64,000 nucleotides of DNA, taken from positions 1 to 64,000 of the forward strand of contig NZ_JAIWNC010000038.1 of NCBI RefSeq assembly GCF_020216025.1, given 5' to 3'. A program made the translations under genes and the position numbers. Origin of the DNA: Jidongwangia harbinensis (GTDB lineage Bacteria > Actinomycetota > Actinomycetes > Mycobacteriales > Micromonosporaceae). Position 1 is the first letter of the stretch. Every line of letters begins with the position of its first letter. Under the pieces are notes generated by a model. That model did no database searches. It saw only the letters and a list, made by a program, of their open reading frames with translations, and was not told the DNA's origin. Below are positions 34,063 through 43,788 of this stretch, one piece after another.

Positions 34063-35700
34063 GTGTCGGAGGCCATCGAGTGGATCCTGTTCGGAACCGT
34101 CAGCGCAGTCGCCATCCTCGTCGGCGTCCACCGCTACCGGCCCGCCCGGACCGGACCCTGGCTGCTGCTGGGCGGAGCGGTCGGCACGCTGGCCGCCGGA
34201 GACGTGTTCTACGCGACCGGCGAGAGCACCGGCGCCGACCTCTGCTACTACGCCATGTTCGTGCTGGTGGTGTCCAGCATGCTGCAGTTCACCCGCAGCG
34301 GCGCCATCCTGGTCGACCGGGCCCGGCTCATCGACATCCTCGCGTTCGCCTGCGCCACGATGCTGGTGGTGTGGGTCTTCGTCATCGGTGACGGCGGCCA
34401 GCTGGGCCGGATCTCGGCCGCCGACGTCATCGGCGACCTGCTCATGGTCGGCGTCGGTGCACGGCTCACCCTCGCCAGCCGCGGCAACCGGTCCGCCGCC
34501 CTGCTCACCCTCGGCGCGGTCGGCATGCTGATCGGCGACGTGACGTACCCGCTGGCGCCCGGCCCGCTCACCGAATCCGGCTACGTCGTGCTCTACCTGG
34601 CCTGGGGCGCCGCCGCCCTGCACCCGTCGATGGCCCGCCTCACCGAACCGATGCCCGCCCGCACCGCACCGTGGCGCGGACGCTCCGCGGTGCTGCTGGC
34701 GGTGTCGGTGGCCACGCCGCCGCTCGTGCTGATGATCGAGGCGGTGACCGGCTCGGTCCGGGACGGCGTGGTGATCGCGGTCGCCGGCGGGCTCACCCTG
34801 ATGCTGACGTTCACCCGGCTCGCCGACTCGGTGGCACAGAGCAGCCAGGCACTGACCCGCGAACGCGGGCTGCGCGAGGCCACCGCGGCCCTGGTCTCCG
34901 CGGCCGACCTGCCGGCCGTGGACGAGGCGGTCCGCGCCGCGATCGGCCAGCTCATGCCGGCCCAGGCGGTACGGCGGATCATCTTCGCCACCGACGACCG
35001 GCAGCTGGCCCTGGAGGCGCTGCCCAGCGGCGACGCCGACCGGAGCGCGCGCAGCTGGTGGGCGCCCGGCCCGCACTCCGACGAGGCGACGCTGATCTGC
35101 CCGCTGTGGCTCGAACCGCTCGCCGTGGCCCGTCCCAGTGGCGGCGCCCTGGCCCTGGTCGGGCGCCTCGACATGCTGGCCGCCACCCGGGACGCCCTGG
35201 AGGTGCTGGCCGGTCAGGCCGCGCTGGCCCTGGACCGGATCTCCCTGGTGGAGGCGGTCGGACGCCGCGACAGCGACCTGTACCTGCGTGCCGTGATCCG
35301 GAACACCGCCGACATCATGCTGGTCATCGACGAGGACCAGCGGGTCCGGTACGCCAGCCCCGCGCTGCGCACCCTGATCGGCATGCACGAGCTGCCGCCG
35401 CTGGCCACGCTCTCCGACCTGGTGCAGTCCGACGACCGCGTCCAGGTACGCCAGGCGCTGCTGAACCAGGGCGACGGGGTGGTGTACTGCGCCCTGCAAC
35501 GGCCGGACGGGACCCACGTGCTGGTCGAGGCGACGTACCGGGACCTGCGCGAGGACCGCCTGGTGCAGGGCTTCGTGGTGACCATGCGGGACGTCACCAA
35601 CCGGTACGTACCGGACGAGCAGCAGCCGGCGGTCGAGCACGTGGACGAACTTCCCGCCTGGGTCAACCGCCGCAGCGCCCAGCACAAGTTCCGCTACTGA
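34063..35700 (+). CDS. membrane sensor with GAF-like and PAS domains, no output domain
   Basis: 545 aa, GTG start. A TAGTTA -10-like hexamer ends 4 nt upstream, so the mRNA is probably leaderless. The first 270 residues hold about eight hydrophobic helices. A GAF-like region follows (about 280-400, REATAALVSAADLPAVDEAV... LEVLAGQAALALDRISL), then a PAS domain (about 410-520, LYLRAVIRNTADIMLVIDEDQRVRYASPALRTLIG). Many actinoplanete proteins of this type end in GGDEF-EAL; this one stops after PAS, so it may signal through a partner or be truncated. Confidence 0.72.
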   Translation: MSEAIEWILFGTVSAVAILVGVHRYRPARTGPWLLLGGAVGTLAAGDVFYATGESTGADLCYYAMFVLVVSSMLQFTRSGAILVDRARLIDILAFACATMLVVWVFVIGDGGQLGRISAADVIGDLLMVGVGARLTLASRGNRSAALLTLGAVGMLIGDVTYPLAPGPLTESGYVVLYLAWGAAALHPSMARLTEPMPARTAPWRGRSAVLLAVSVATPPLVLMIEAVTGSVRDGVVIAVAGGLTLMLTFTRLADSVAQSSQALTRERGLREATAALVSAADLPAVDEAVRAAIGQLMPAQAVRRIIFATDDRQLALEALPSGDADRSARSWWAPGPHSDEATLICPLWLEPLAVARPSGGALALVGRLDMLAATRDALEVLAGQAALALDRISLVEAVGRRDSDLYLRAVIRNTADIMLVIDEDQRVRYASPALRTLIGMHELPPLATLSDLVQSDDRVQVRQALLNQGDGVVYCALQRPDGTHVLVEATYRDLREDRLVQGFVVTMRDVTNRYVPDEQQPAVEHVDELPAWVNRRSAQHKFRY

Positions 35701-35731
35701 CCGCGGCGGCTTCCGCCGGCAGACGACACGA

Positions 35732-35761
35732 AGGCGCCGGACCCGTGTGGGTCCGGCGCCT
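35732..35761. terminator. strong bidirectional stem-loop
   Basis: AGGCGCCGGACCC-GTGT-GGGTCCGGCGCCT is a perfect 13-bp stem with a 4-nt loop between the convergent sensor and GlsB-family genes. No U-tract, as is common in actinomycetes. Confidence 0.85.
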
Positions 35762-35803
35762 CGCGTGCTATGGCAGTGCGGTTCCTGCAGGCAGTGCCTG
35801 AGG

Positions 35804-36079
35804 TCAGCGGGTCACGCCACGGCGGCCGGAGATGCCGACCACCAGAGCGACACCGATCGCCGCGAGCACGACCTGGAAGAGCAGTTCGATCCAGTCGATG
35901 CCCCCGGTGCTCTCCACGCCGAAGGCGCGGGCCAGCACGGTGCCCAGCAACGCGGCGACGACACCGATCACCATCGTCAGCCAGATCGGAATGTTCTGCT
36001 TGCCGGGTACGACCAGTCGGCCGAGCGCGCCGATGATCAGACCGACGATGAGCGCCATCACGATGCCGGTAACAGTCAT
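35804..36079 (-). CDS. GlsB/YeaQ/YmgE family stress-associated membrane protein
   Basis: 91 aa from ATG 36079; GAGGAGG sits 8 nt upstream. Three hydrophobic helices (GIVMALIVGLIIGALGRLVVPG, IPIWLTMVIGVVAALLGTVLARAFG, WIELLFQVVLAAIGVALVVGI) with a conserved Gly-rich GLIIGALGRLV opening identify the family (transglycosylase-associated protein family). Role unknown; relatives are induced by stress. The 172 bp up to lepA hold no gene. Confidence 0.85.
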   Translation of the reverse strand: MTVTGIVMALIVGLIIGALGRLVVPGKQNIPIWLTMVIGVVAALLGTVLARAFGVESTGGIDWIELLFQVVLAAIGVALVVGISGRRGVTR

Positions 36080-36251
36080 TTGGCCATCCTCCTCGGGGTG
36101 GAGCACTTGTTGCGTCCGTCGACAACGCAATTGCCCGAGCGATCGGAAAGCCAAACCGACCTTTTCTGCGAGGTACCCCGTCGGTGCCCCGCCGGAGCCG
36201 CCTCCGCCGGTGCACCGTGGTCCAGCGCTACGCCGGTGACCAGGGAAAATG

Positions 36252-38132
<1,881 letters not shown>

Positions 38133-38229
38133 GGTCGTCCGTTCTTCTCAAGCTGGGTCTGTCGGTCCCAGGCCGGTGTCGGTCTGCGCTTCACCGGGCG
38201 GTGTACGTCGCGTCCGCACGGGCGTCCGC

Positions 38230-38254
38230 GCCGGCCGGCGTCACACCGGCCGGC
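38230..38254. terminator. stem-loop between MOSC gene and lepA
   Basis: GCCGGCCGG and CCGGCCGGC form a 9-bp stem with a 7-nt loop, downstream of the MOSC gene and upstream of lepA. It probably ends MOSC transcription. Confidence 0.6.
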
Positions 38255-38288
38255 CCCTATCGTCCCACGCCGCCGGCAAGCGTTCGGA

Positions 38289-39032
38289 TCACACCCGCTC
38301 CAGCGGCAGATGCGGCTCCGGAGGCAGTTCGGCGGTGATCGGGTCACCGCGGCGGACCGGCCCGCCGCGCAGCACCACTCCCATGATGCCCGCCTTGCGG
38401 ACGAACACCCCGTCCGCGTCGCGATAGGCGACCCGGCCGAGCAGCCCGTCGGAGAACCGGTCGATCTGCGCGCACGGGTTGCGCAGGCCGGTGAGCACCA
38501 CCGCCGGACGGGGGTCGTCCCCGGTCTCCCGGTCCACGGCCGCCACGAGCGCGTCCACGGCACCCGCCGTGGCCTGGTCGAGGGTGGCGCCCCGCGCCGC
38601 CGCGACGACGTCCGCGACCACCTCGGCCGGCGCCGGCCCGGCCCCGGCCGGCCGCTCCGCCGCGCCCGCGGTCCCGAAACGCAGCACCGTGCCCCGGGGC
38701 AGCGCCAGCAGGTCGAGCCCGTCGGTGGTGACGTTCTCCCCGAGCTGACCGGGCGCCACCTCGAAGCCGTGGTCCGCCACCTCGTCGAACAACTCCCGCT
38801 GGATGAAGTGGACCTGGCGCAGATTCGGCTGGGACGGGTCGGCGCGCACCCGGCTGCGGTGCCGGACGTTCACCCCCGCGTGCGTGTCCCCGTCGACGCC
38901 GATCCCCGCCACCAGCACGATCTCGTCCCGCTGCGGCTTGCTGAAGGTGTACGCCTCGCTGCTGTTCACCGACGCCACCGCGCCGTGCGGGACGCCGCCG
39001 GCTGCCTCGCTGGTCTGCTCCTGAAGACTCAT
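38289..39032 (-). CDS. MOSC domain-containing protein
   Basis: 247 aa from ATG 39032. The MOSC (molybdenum cofactor sulfurase C-terminal) pattern appears as IGVDGDTHAGVNVRHRS near residue 45, QVHFIQRELFDEV, GQLGENVTTDGLDL and a likely active Cys in LTGLRNPCAQIDRF. MOSC proteins handle sulfur or N-hydroxylated compounds with molybdenum cofactor; the substrate here is unknown. Monocistronic, with a terminator after it. Confidence 0.85.
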   Translation of the reverse strand: MSLQEQTSEAAGGVPHGAVASVNSSEAYTFSKPQRDEIVLVAGIGVDGDTHAGVNVRHRSRVRADPSQPNLRQVHFIQRELFDEVADHGFEVAPGQLGENVTTDGLDLLALPRGTVLRFGTAGAAERPAGAGPAPAEVVADVVAAARGATLDQATAGAVDALVAAVDRETGDDPRPAVVLTGLRNPCAQIDRFSDGLLGRVAYRDADGVFVRKAGIMGVVLRGGPVRRGDPITAELPPEPHLPLERV

Positions 39033-39099
39033 GGAACCGAGTCTGCCGATCCCCCTGCGCCGCCTCCACCGTATTCCCGTGTCGGTTCCCGGGCCCCAG

Positions 39100-39636
39100 T
39101 CAATCCGGCGGCGCCAGGAACAGCGCGGACAACCGGGGCAGGCGGCGCTGCATCTCCTCCTCGTCGTCGAAGTCCCACAGCATCGCCGGATCCGGTCGCG
39201 GCACCGGCGCCTCCCGCTCGGGTAACGCGTCGCCGCCGGTGGCCTGCGCATAGGCCTCCGCCGCGATGGACAGCACGGCCTCGGCCTCGAACACCGCGCC
39301 GGTCGTCGCCGCGCTGCGGACCGCGGGCAGGTCGGCCAGCGAATCGGGCTCGCGCACCGACCGCGCCACCACGTCACGCCCGTGCGCCACGAGCCAGCCG
39401 CGGAACGAGTCGAAACCCTCGTCCGAACAGCCGCCGTTGATCAGGTAGGCCGCGGCCCACAGGTCCTCCTTGCCGGAGGCGGCCATGACCTTGTCGAGAT
39501 GCCGGCCCCACGCGACGATCTCCTCCGGATCGTGCGCCGCCAGCTCGGCCGCGGCCCGTTTCGCCACCTCGTCGGGCGAGGCCGGCCGGTCCGCGGTCGC
39601 CCGGTCGATGACCGCCCAGAAGTCGTCGGTTCTCAT
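39100..39636 (-). CDS. DUF4240 domain-containing protein
   Basis: 178 aa from ATG 39636 with GGCAGGAT 8 nt upstream. The N-terminal MRTDDFWAVIDRA... (FW at residues 6-7), DLWAAAYLINGGCSDEGFDSFRGWLVAHGRDV and the Trp-rich pattern fit DUF4240, a family seen in Streptomyces and relatives without known function. Soluble. Divergent from the aminoglycoside-phosphotransferase-like gene with a short 54-bp intergenic region. Confidence 0.72.
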   Translation of the reverse strand: MRTDDFWAVIDRATADRPASPDEVAKRAAAELAAHDPEEIVAWGRHLDKVMAASGKEDLWAAAYLINGGCSDEGFDSFRGWLVAHGRDVVARSVREPDSLADLPAVRSAATTGAVFEAEAVLSIAAEAYAQATGGDALPEREAPVPRPDPAMLWDFDDEEEMQRRLPRLSALFLAPPD

Positions 39637-39690
39637 GGCGAGGATCCTGCCAGTGGGGTACGACAGAATCGCGGACGGCAGGATGGAGTC

Positions 39691-40668
39691 ATGCGCGCCG
39701 TCTCGCTGCCCGAGGTGCCGTACGGTGCCACCGCCGTACGGCCGGGCTGGACCGAACTGCCCGCCGCGGTCCGCTCCGCCGTCGCGGCCCGGCTGGGCGC
39801 GCCGGTCACGTCCGCGACCAGCGCCGGAGGCGGATTCACCCGCGCCTTCGCCGCGGTACTGCAGACCGGGTCCGGCGAGCGCGTGTTCGTCAAGGCCGCA
39901 CCGCTGGACGATCCGACGGCACACTGGTACGCCCGGGAGGCCGCGCTGACCGACGCGCTGCCCGCCGCCGTGCGCGCCGCGCGTCCACGCTGGACCCTCG
40001 CGGAGGCCGGATACTTCGTACTCTGCCTGGACGCGGTCGACGGGCACGTGCCGGCGCTGCCCTGGTCCCCGGCCGACCTGGACGCAGCACTGGACGCCTG
40101 GTCCGTCGCGGCCGGCGCGCTGGCCCGGCCGGCGCCCGGCCTGGTGGCGGCCGGCCTGCCGCCGCTGTCCGAGATCGCGGCCGAGGAGTTCGCCTGGTGG
40201 ACCGAGATCGCGGCGGGCCGGGAACCGCTACCGCACGCACCGGCCTGGGTCGCCGCGCGGATCGGCGAGCTGGCCGCCCTGGAACGGGCGCTGCCCGGGT
40301 CCGTCACCGGCGACGGCATGCTGCACGGCGACCTGCGGGTGGACAACGTGCTGATCGACGAGGCCGGTGCCGCCTGGCTCTGCGACTGGGCCTGGCCGTG
40401 CCTCGGCGCACCCTGGTTCGACACCGTGACGCTGCTGGTCAGCGCGTACGCCAGCGGCCTGGACGCAGACGCCCGGCTGGCACCCTGGCAGGCCCCGGAC
40501 GAGGGCGTGGACGCGGCGCTGGCGGCGCTCGGCGGGTACTGGCTGGTGCGGGCGGCCGGCGGGACCGGCAGTGCCTCGCCGCACAGTCGCCAGCATCACC
40601 GGTTCAGCGGCGAGCAGGCTCTGGCCTGGCTGGCCGACCGCCGCGGCTGGGCCCGCGGGCCGGGGTGA
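39691..40668 (+). CDS. aminoglycoside phosphotransferase family protein
   Basis: 325 aa from ATG 39691 (GGATGGAG immediately upstream). The kinase-like Brenner motif MLHGDLRVDNVLIDE (H-G-D-x4-N) and a following DWAWPC metal-site region are present, and a Gly-rich N-lobe with FVKAAPL supplies the ATP Lys. The fold phosphorylates small hydroxylated molecules; in chromosomal actinomycete copies resistance is not implied. Substrate unknown. Confidence 0.8.
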   Translation: MRAVSLPEVPYGATAVRPGWTELPAAVRSAVAARLGAPVTSATSAGGGFTRAFAAVLQTGSGERVFVKAAPLDDPTAHWYAREAALTDALPAAVRAARPRWTLAEAGYFVLCLDAVDGHVPALPWSPADLDAALDAWSVAAGALARPAPGLVAAGLPPLSEIAAEEFAWWTEIAAGREPLPHAPAWVAARIGELAALERALPGSVTGDGMLHGDLRVDNVLIDEAGAAWLCDWAWPCLGAPWFDTVTLLVSAYASGLDADARLAPWQAPDEGVDAALAALGGYWLVRAAGGTGSASPHSRQHHRFSGEQALAWLADRRGWARGPG

Positions 40669-40754
40669 CGGCCTGGACCGGCGGCCCGGGGGGGTGCCGC
40701 CTAGACCGGCGGCCTGGAGTGACGGTCCGGGGTGACGGCCCGGGGCCCGGTGGA

Positions 40755-40776
40755 CCGAGCCGTTTTGGCGGCTCGG
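40755..40776. terminator. stem-loop after the APH-like gene
   Basis: CCGAGCCG-TTTTGG-CGGCTCGG makes an 8-bp stem. It also overlaps the -35 region of the rpsT promoter candidate, a compact arrangement. Confidence 0.7.
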
Positions 40777-40794
40777 AAGCCGTGCTGGTAGTCT
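40765..40794 (+). promoter_or_regulatory. probable rpsT promoter
   Basis: TTGGCG (40765-40770) and TAGTCT (40789-40794) are separated by 18 bp. They would give an rpsT leader of about 130 nt, long enough for autoregulation by S20, although no structure was confirmed. Confidence 0.45.
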
Positions 40795-40929
40795 AATTCC
40801 TCGCGTGTGGTGACGCGTCGCTGTCTGCTGAGTACCACCGGATGCACAAGCCGGAAGCCGACCGGGACGACCACCATTCGGGCACCATCCGCAGGCAATA
40901 TCCGAAACGAGTCAGGACAAGGCTGTCGC

Positions 40930-41196
40930 GTGGCGAACATCAAGTCCCAGATCAAGCGCAACCGGCAGAACGAGAAGGCCCGGCTGCGCAACAAGTCGGT
41001 CAAGTCGTCGCTGAAGACCGTGATCCGCAAGCTCAACGAGGCCAGCGAAGCCGGCGACAACGAGGCCGCGACCGCTCTGCTGCGCGACGCCTCGCGCAAG
41101 CTCGACAAGGCCGTCAGCAAGGGCGTCATCCACAAGAACCAGGCGGCGAACCGCAAGTCGGCCATCGCCAAGCGGGTCGCCTCGCTGTCCGCCTGA
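40930..41196 (+). CDS. rpsT: 30S ribosomal protein S20
   Basis: 88 aa from GTG 40930, set by AAGG 7 nt upstream and by the canonical start ANIKSQIKRNRQNEKARLRNKSVKSSLKTVIRK. The C-terminal KAVSKGVIHKNQAANRKSAIAKRVASL is also standard. S20 binds 16S rRNA helices early in 30S assembly. It stands alone, convergent with a membrane-protein gene downstream of holA, in the usual neighbourhood of lepA and holA. Confidence 0.97.
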   Translation: MANIKSQIKRNRQNEKARLRNKSVKSSLKTVIRKLNEASEAGDNEAATALLRDASRKLDKAVSKGVIHKNQAANRKSAIAKRVASLSA

Positions 41197-41340
41197 CTAC
41201 TGCCGCATCTGCGCCCGCCGACGGGGGCGTCTCATCGGCTGGTCGACGGCGCGGGTCATAGACCTCATTCCGGGCATCGCCGGACCTCCGGGTCCATGGC
41301 GGTGCCCGGCCGTCGTTCCACGGCGGTCCTCTCTGCCGCG
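41197..41340. other. intergenic after rpsT, no gene seen
   Basis: Short GC-rich stretch with no plausible reading frame. A weak hairpin (GCGCCC...GGGGCG near 41215-41235) may end rpsT transcription. Confidence 0.4.
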
Positions 41341-41480
41341 GGCCGCTTCTCCCCTCCCGCGGGCCGCTTCTCCCCTCCCGCGGGCCGCTTCTCCCCTCCC
41401 GCGGGCCGCTTCTCCCCTGCCGCAGGCTGCTCTCCTCCCTGCCGCCGGCTGCTCTCCTCCCCGCCGCAGGCTGATTCCCC
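41341..41480. repeat. 21-bp tandem repeat
   Basis: GGCCGCTTCTCCCCTCCCGCG-type units start at 41341, 41362, 41383 and 41404 with perfect 21-bp spacing. Degenerate copies follow at 41425 and 41446 and a partial one at 41467. No gene. Confidence 0.85.
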
Positions 41481-41510
41481 GTGCCACGGGCCGTCAGGGG
41501 GGTCCTCCGC

Positions 41511-41640
41511 TCGCGTGTGTGGAGTCTGGGCGCGCTCGGGACCACGAATCCACGCGGAAGCCCGGGACGGATCGGGCGTGTGGAACCGTGGTGCGCTCCG
41601 CACCGGAGATCGACACGGGCCGTCCCGAGCGGACAACGGT
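41511..41640. repeat. GTGTGG-type intergenic repeat, two related units
   Basis: Two related segments start with CGTGTGTGG (41514) and CGTGTGGAACC (41577). The second contains GTGCGCTCCGCAC, also seen at 350-390. They look like members of the same dispersed family as the 61-bp repeats, but more divergent. Confidence 0.45.
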
Positions 41641-41671
41641 GGCGGGACGGTGCGCGGCGCGGCCGGACCGG

Positions 41672-42208
41672 CTACTCGTATCGGCGCGACGCCGACTGCC
41701 GGGCCCGCTGCTCGCGCAGGTCGTAGTCCTCGTTCCAGTTGCGCGGTCCGGGGGGCCCGTTCAGAGCGCTCGCGTCCACCGCCGACACCGCCGGGATCTG
41801 CCGAGTCACCCGGTTGTCCGAATTGCGCAAGTCGACCGTGCGCGCCCGGCCCAGCGCGACGTCGTCCATCCAGTCGGCGGCGACCGCCGGCCGCAGCACC
41901 GGCGCGTCACGTGGCGCGGGCGCGATCGGTCCACCGGCCGTCGCGACGGGTGACGCCGGACGGGTCAGGGCGCCCGCCACCACGTCGTTCAGTTTGACCA
42001 TCAGCGCGACCGTCAGCGGCAGCACCAGCACGCCCCACCAGCTCACCAACTCGGCCAGCGCGAGCAGGATGCCGAGCACCACCGCGCCCTCGAGGAAGAC
42101 GAAGCACAGGAACCCGCTCGGTGCCAGGTGCCGCAGCCGGAGCAGGCGCGCGTACATCGGCTGGTCACGGGCGACCGGGGCACGCCGGGAACGGATCATG
42201 CGGCTCAT
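41672..42208 (-). CDS. hypothetical membrane protein downstream of holA
   Basis: 178 aa from ATG 42208, which overlaps the holA stop (ATGA), so it is translationally coupled. Two hydrophobic helices (GFLCFVFLEGAVVLGILLALAELV and WWGVLVLPLTVALMVKLNDVVAGAL) follow a basic N-terminus. The C-terminal half is soluble and ends with an Arg-rich tail (NWNEDYDLREQRARQSASRRYE). No family recognised; its coupling to a replication gene is the only functional hint. Confidence 0.72.
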   Translation of the reverse strand: MSRMIRSRRAPVARDQPMYARLLRLRHLAPSGFLCFVFLEGAVVLGILLALAELVSWWGVLVLPLTVALMVKLNDVVAGALTRPASPVATAGGPIAPAPRDAPVLRPAVAADWMDDVALGRARTVDLRNSDNRVTRQIPAVSAVDASALNGPPGPRNWNEDYDLREQRARQSASRRYE

Positions 42209-43179
42209 CGGGCACCTCCGCCGTGCCGGGCGGCGGCGACCGCGAAAACGGCCTGCTCGAGGGCGTACCCCCGGTCCTCGGCGCCGCCCTTGACCGCCGC
42301 GTTGCAGTCGGCGGCGGCGCGCATGGCGTCGACCAGGCCCTCCGGGGTCCATCCGCGGCTGCGTTCCTGCGCTTTCTGGATCTTCCACGCGGGCATGCCG
42401 AGAGAACTGGCCATCTGGTACGGGTTACCGCGCCCGGCCGAGGCCACCCGCGCGACGGTGCGCACACCGTCGGCGATGGCGTCGGCGATCGGCACCGGGT
42501 CGACGCCGACGTGCAGCGCCCACCGCAATGCCTCCAGCGCGCCGGGCACGTCCCCCACCATCGCGGCGTCCGCCACAGTGAAGCCGGTCACCTCGGCGCG
42601 ACCCTTGTAGTACCGGGCCACCACCGCCTCGGTGATCTTGCCGTCGGTGTCCGCGAGCAGTTGCGAGCAGGCGGCCGCGATCTCCCGCAGGTCGTTACCC
42701 ACCGCGGCGAGCAGCGCGGACGCGGCGGCGTCGTCGCACCGCCCGCCGTGCCGGCGGAACTCGTCCCGGACGAACGCGATCCGCTCCCGGTCGCCCTTGA
42801 GTTTCGGCACGGCCACCACGGTCGCGCCGGCCGCACGCAGGCCGTCGGCGAAGGCCTTGCCTTTCGCGCCGCCCGGGTGGGCGACGATCAGGTTGACGTC
42901 GGGGTCGGGATTCTTCGCGTACGCCAGCAGCGCCGTCACCAGGTCCTTGCGGGCGTCCTGCCCGCTGCGGATGACCAGCACCCGCCGCCCGCCGAACAGG
43001 GACGGGCTGAGCATCTCGGCCACCTCGCCCGCAGCGAGCGCCGACGCTTCGTACTCGCGGACGTCCGCTCCGGGCTCGGCCGCCTTGGCCGCGTCGACCG
43101 CGGCGGAGATCGCCCGGGCGGCCAACAACTCCTCGTCGCCTTGGACGAGCAGCAACGGGGCAGGTGTCGCGCTGTTCAC
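42205..43179 (-). CDS. holA: DNA polymerase III subunit delta
   Basis: 324 aa. The start PLLLVQGDEELLAARAISAAVDAA is the typical HolA opening. The clamp-loader AAA-like fold follows (LSPSLFGGRRVLVIRSGQDA, DVNLIVAHPGGAKGKAFADGL), then the C-terminal collar domain (GALEALRWALHVGVDPVPIADAIADGVRTVARVASAGR). Delta opens the beta sliding clamp within the clamp loader. It lies in its usual position between comEC and rpsT; here a chemotaxis receptor gene and a DUF4352 remnant are inserted before it. Confidence 0.93.
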   Translation of the reverse strand: MNSATPAPLLLVQGDEELLAARAISAAVDAAKAAEPGADVREYEASALAAGEVAEMLSPSLFGGRRVLVIRSGQDARKDLVTALLAYAKNPDPDVNLIVAHPGGAKGKAFADGLRAAGATVVAVPKLKGDRERIAFVRDEFRRHGGRCDDAAASALLAAVGNDLREIAAACSQLLADTDGKITEAVVARYYKGRAEVTGFTVADAAMVGDVPGALEALRWALHVGVDPVPIADAIADGVRTVARVASAGRGNPYQMASSLGMPAWKIQKAQERSRGWTPEGLVDAMRAAADCNAAVKGGAEDRGYALEQAVFAVAAARHGGGAR

Positions 43180-43524
43180 GCCGGATATCGTCGCACGCTA
43201 TCCGGATATGCCGACATGGCTCACTCCTTCGCGCCGCCCTCTCCACGAGGAACGCGAAACCAGACATATTGGTACGCCAGGATGCGCTCCAGCGCAGGAT
43301 GGTTCTCGATCAGGTCGGTTGTGCACCCATCGGCGCCGGTGTGAGGCCGCGCACATCTGCACGTATCGGTCGTGCTGAATCCACCCAACAGCCGACCCCG
43401 GGCGTGTCGGCCGTCCGGGCGAAGCGTCCGGCCGGGCTCGGCCGAGTCCGTTGTAGATCCCGTGCGACAGCACCTTCAGTGTCCACATACAACGGTTGCG
43501 GCAACTCGTCGGGACGGTCGGGTT
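43180..43524. other. intergenic, no gene seen
   Basis: No reading frame resembles a protein. It may contain the decayed 5' part of the DUF4352 gene that follows. Confidence 0.45.
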
Positions 43525-43782
43525 CCGCGCATCGGTGACGAGGCGCAGATGTTCGACGGCTCGGCACAGAAGACCTTCGACAGCAGCGGCACGGAATACT
43601 CCAACGACACGGCCGCGGAGATCTACGCCAACGAGGACAGCACCACGTTCCTGAACGAGATCAACCCGGGCAACCAGGTGCGGGGGCGGATCATCTTCGA
43701 CGTACCGAAGTCCACCAAGCTGACCGCCGTCGAGCTGCACGACTCGCCGTTCTCGAACGGGGTCCGGGTCGCGCTGTCCTGA
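43525..43782 (+). pseudogene. 3' remnant of a DUF4352-type gene
   Basis: About 85 codons (RIGDEAQMFDGSAQKTFDSSG...EINPGNQVRGRIIFDVPK...LHDSPFSNGVRV) match the C-terminal beta-sandwich of DUF4352 (Telomeric-repeat-factor-like) lipoproteins. Upstream in the same frame the sequence turns to unrelated Arg/Pro-rich text and there is no signal peptide or first half of the domain. I infer a 5'-truncated gene. A short expressed form from ATG 43549 cannot be excluded. Confidence 0.6.
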
Positions 43783-43788
43783 CCGCGC

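Noticed and set aside
39644..39684. Inverted repeat ATCCTGCC/GGCAGGAT between the DUF4240 and APH-like genes
   Set aside because: Each arm coincides with the ribosome-binding region of one divergent gene, so symmetry of translation signals explains it without an operator.
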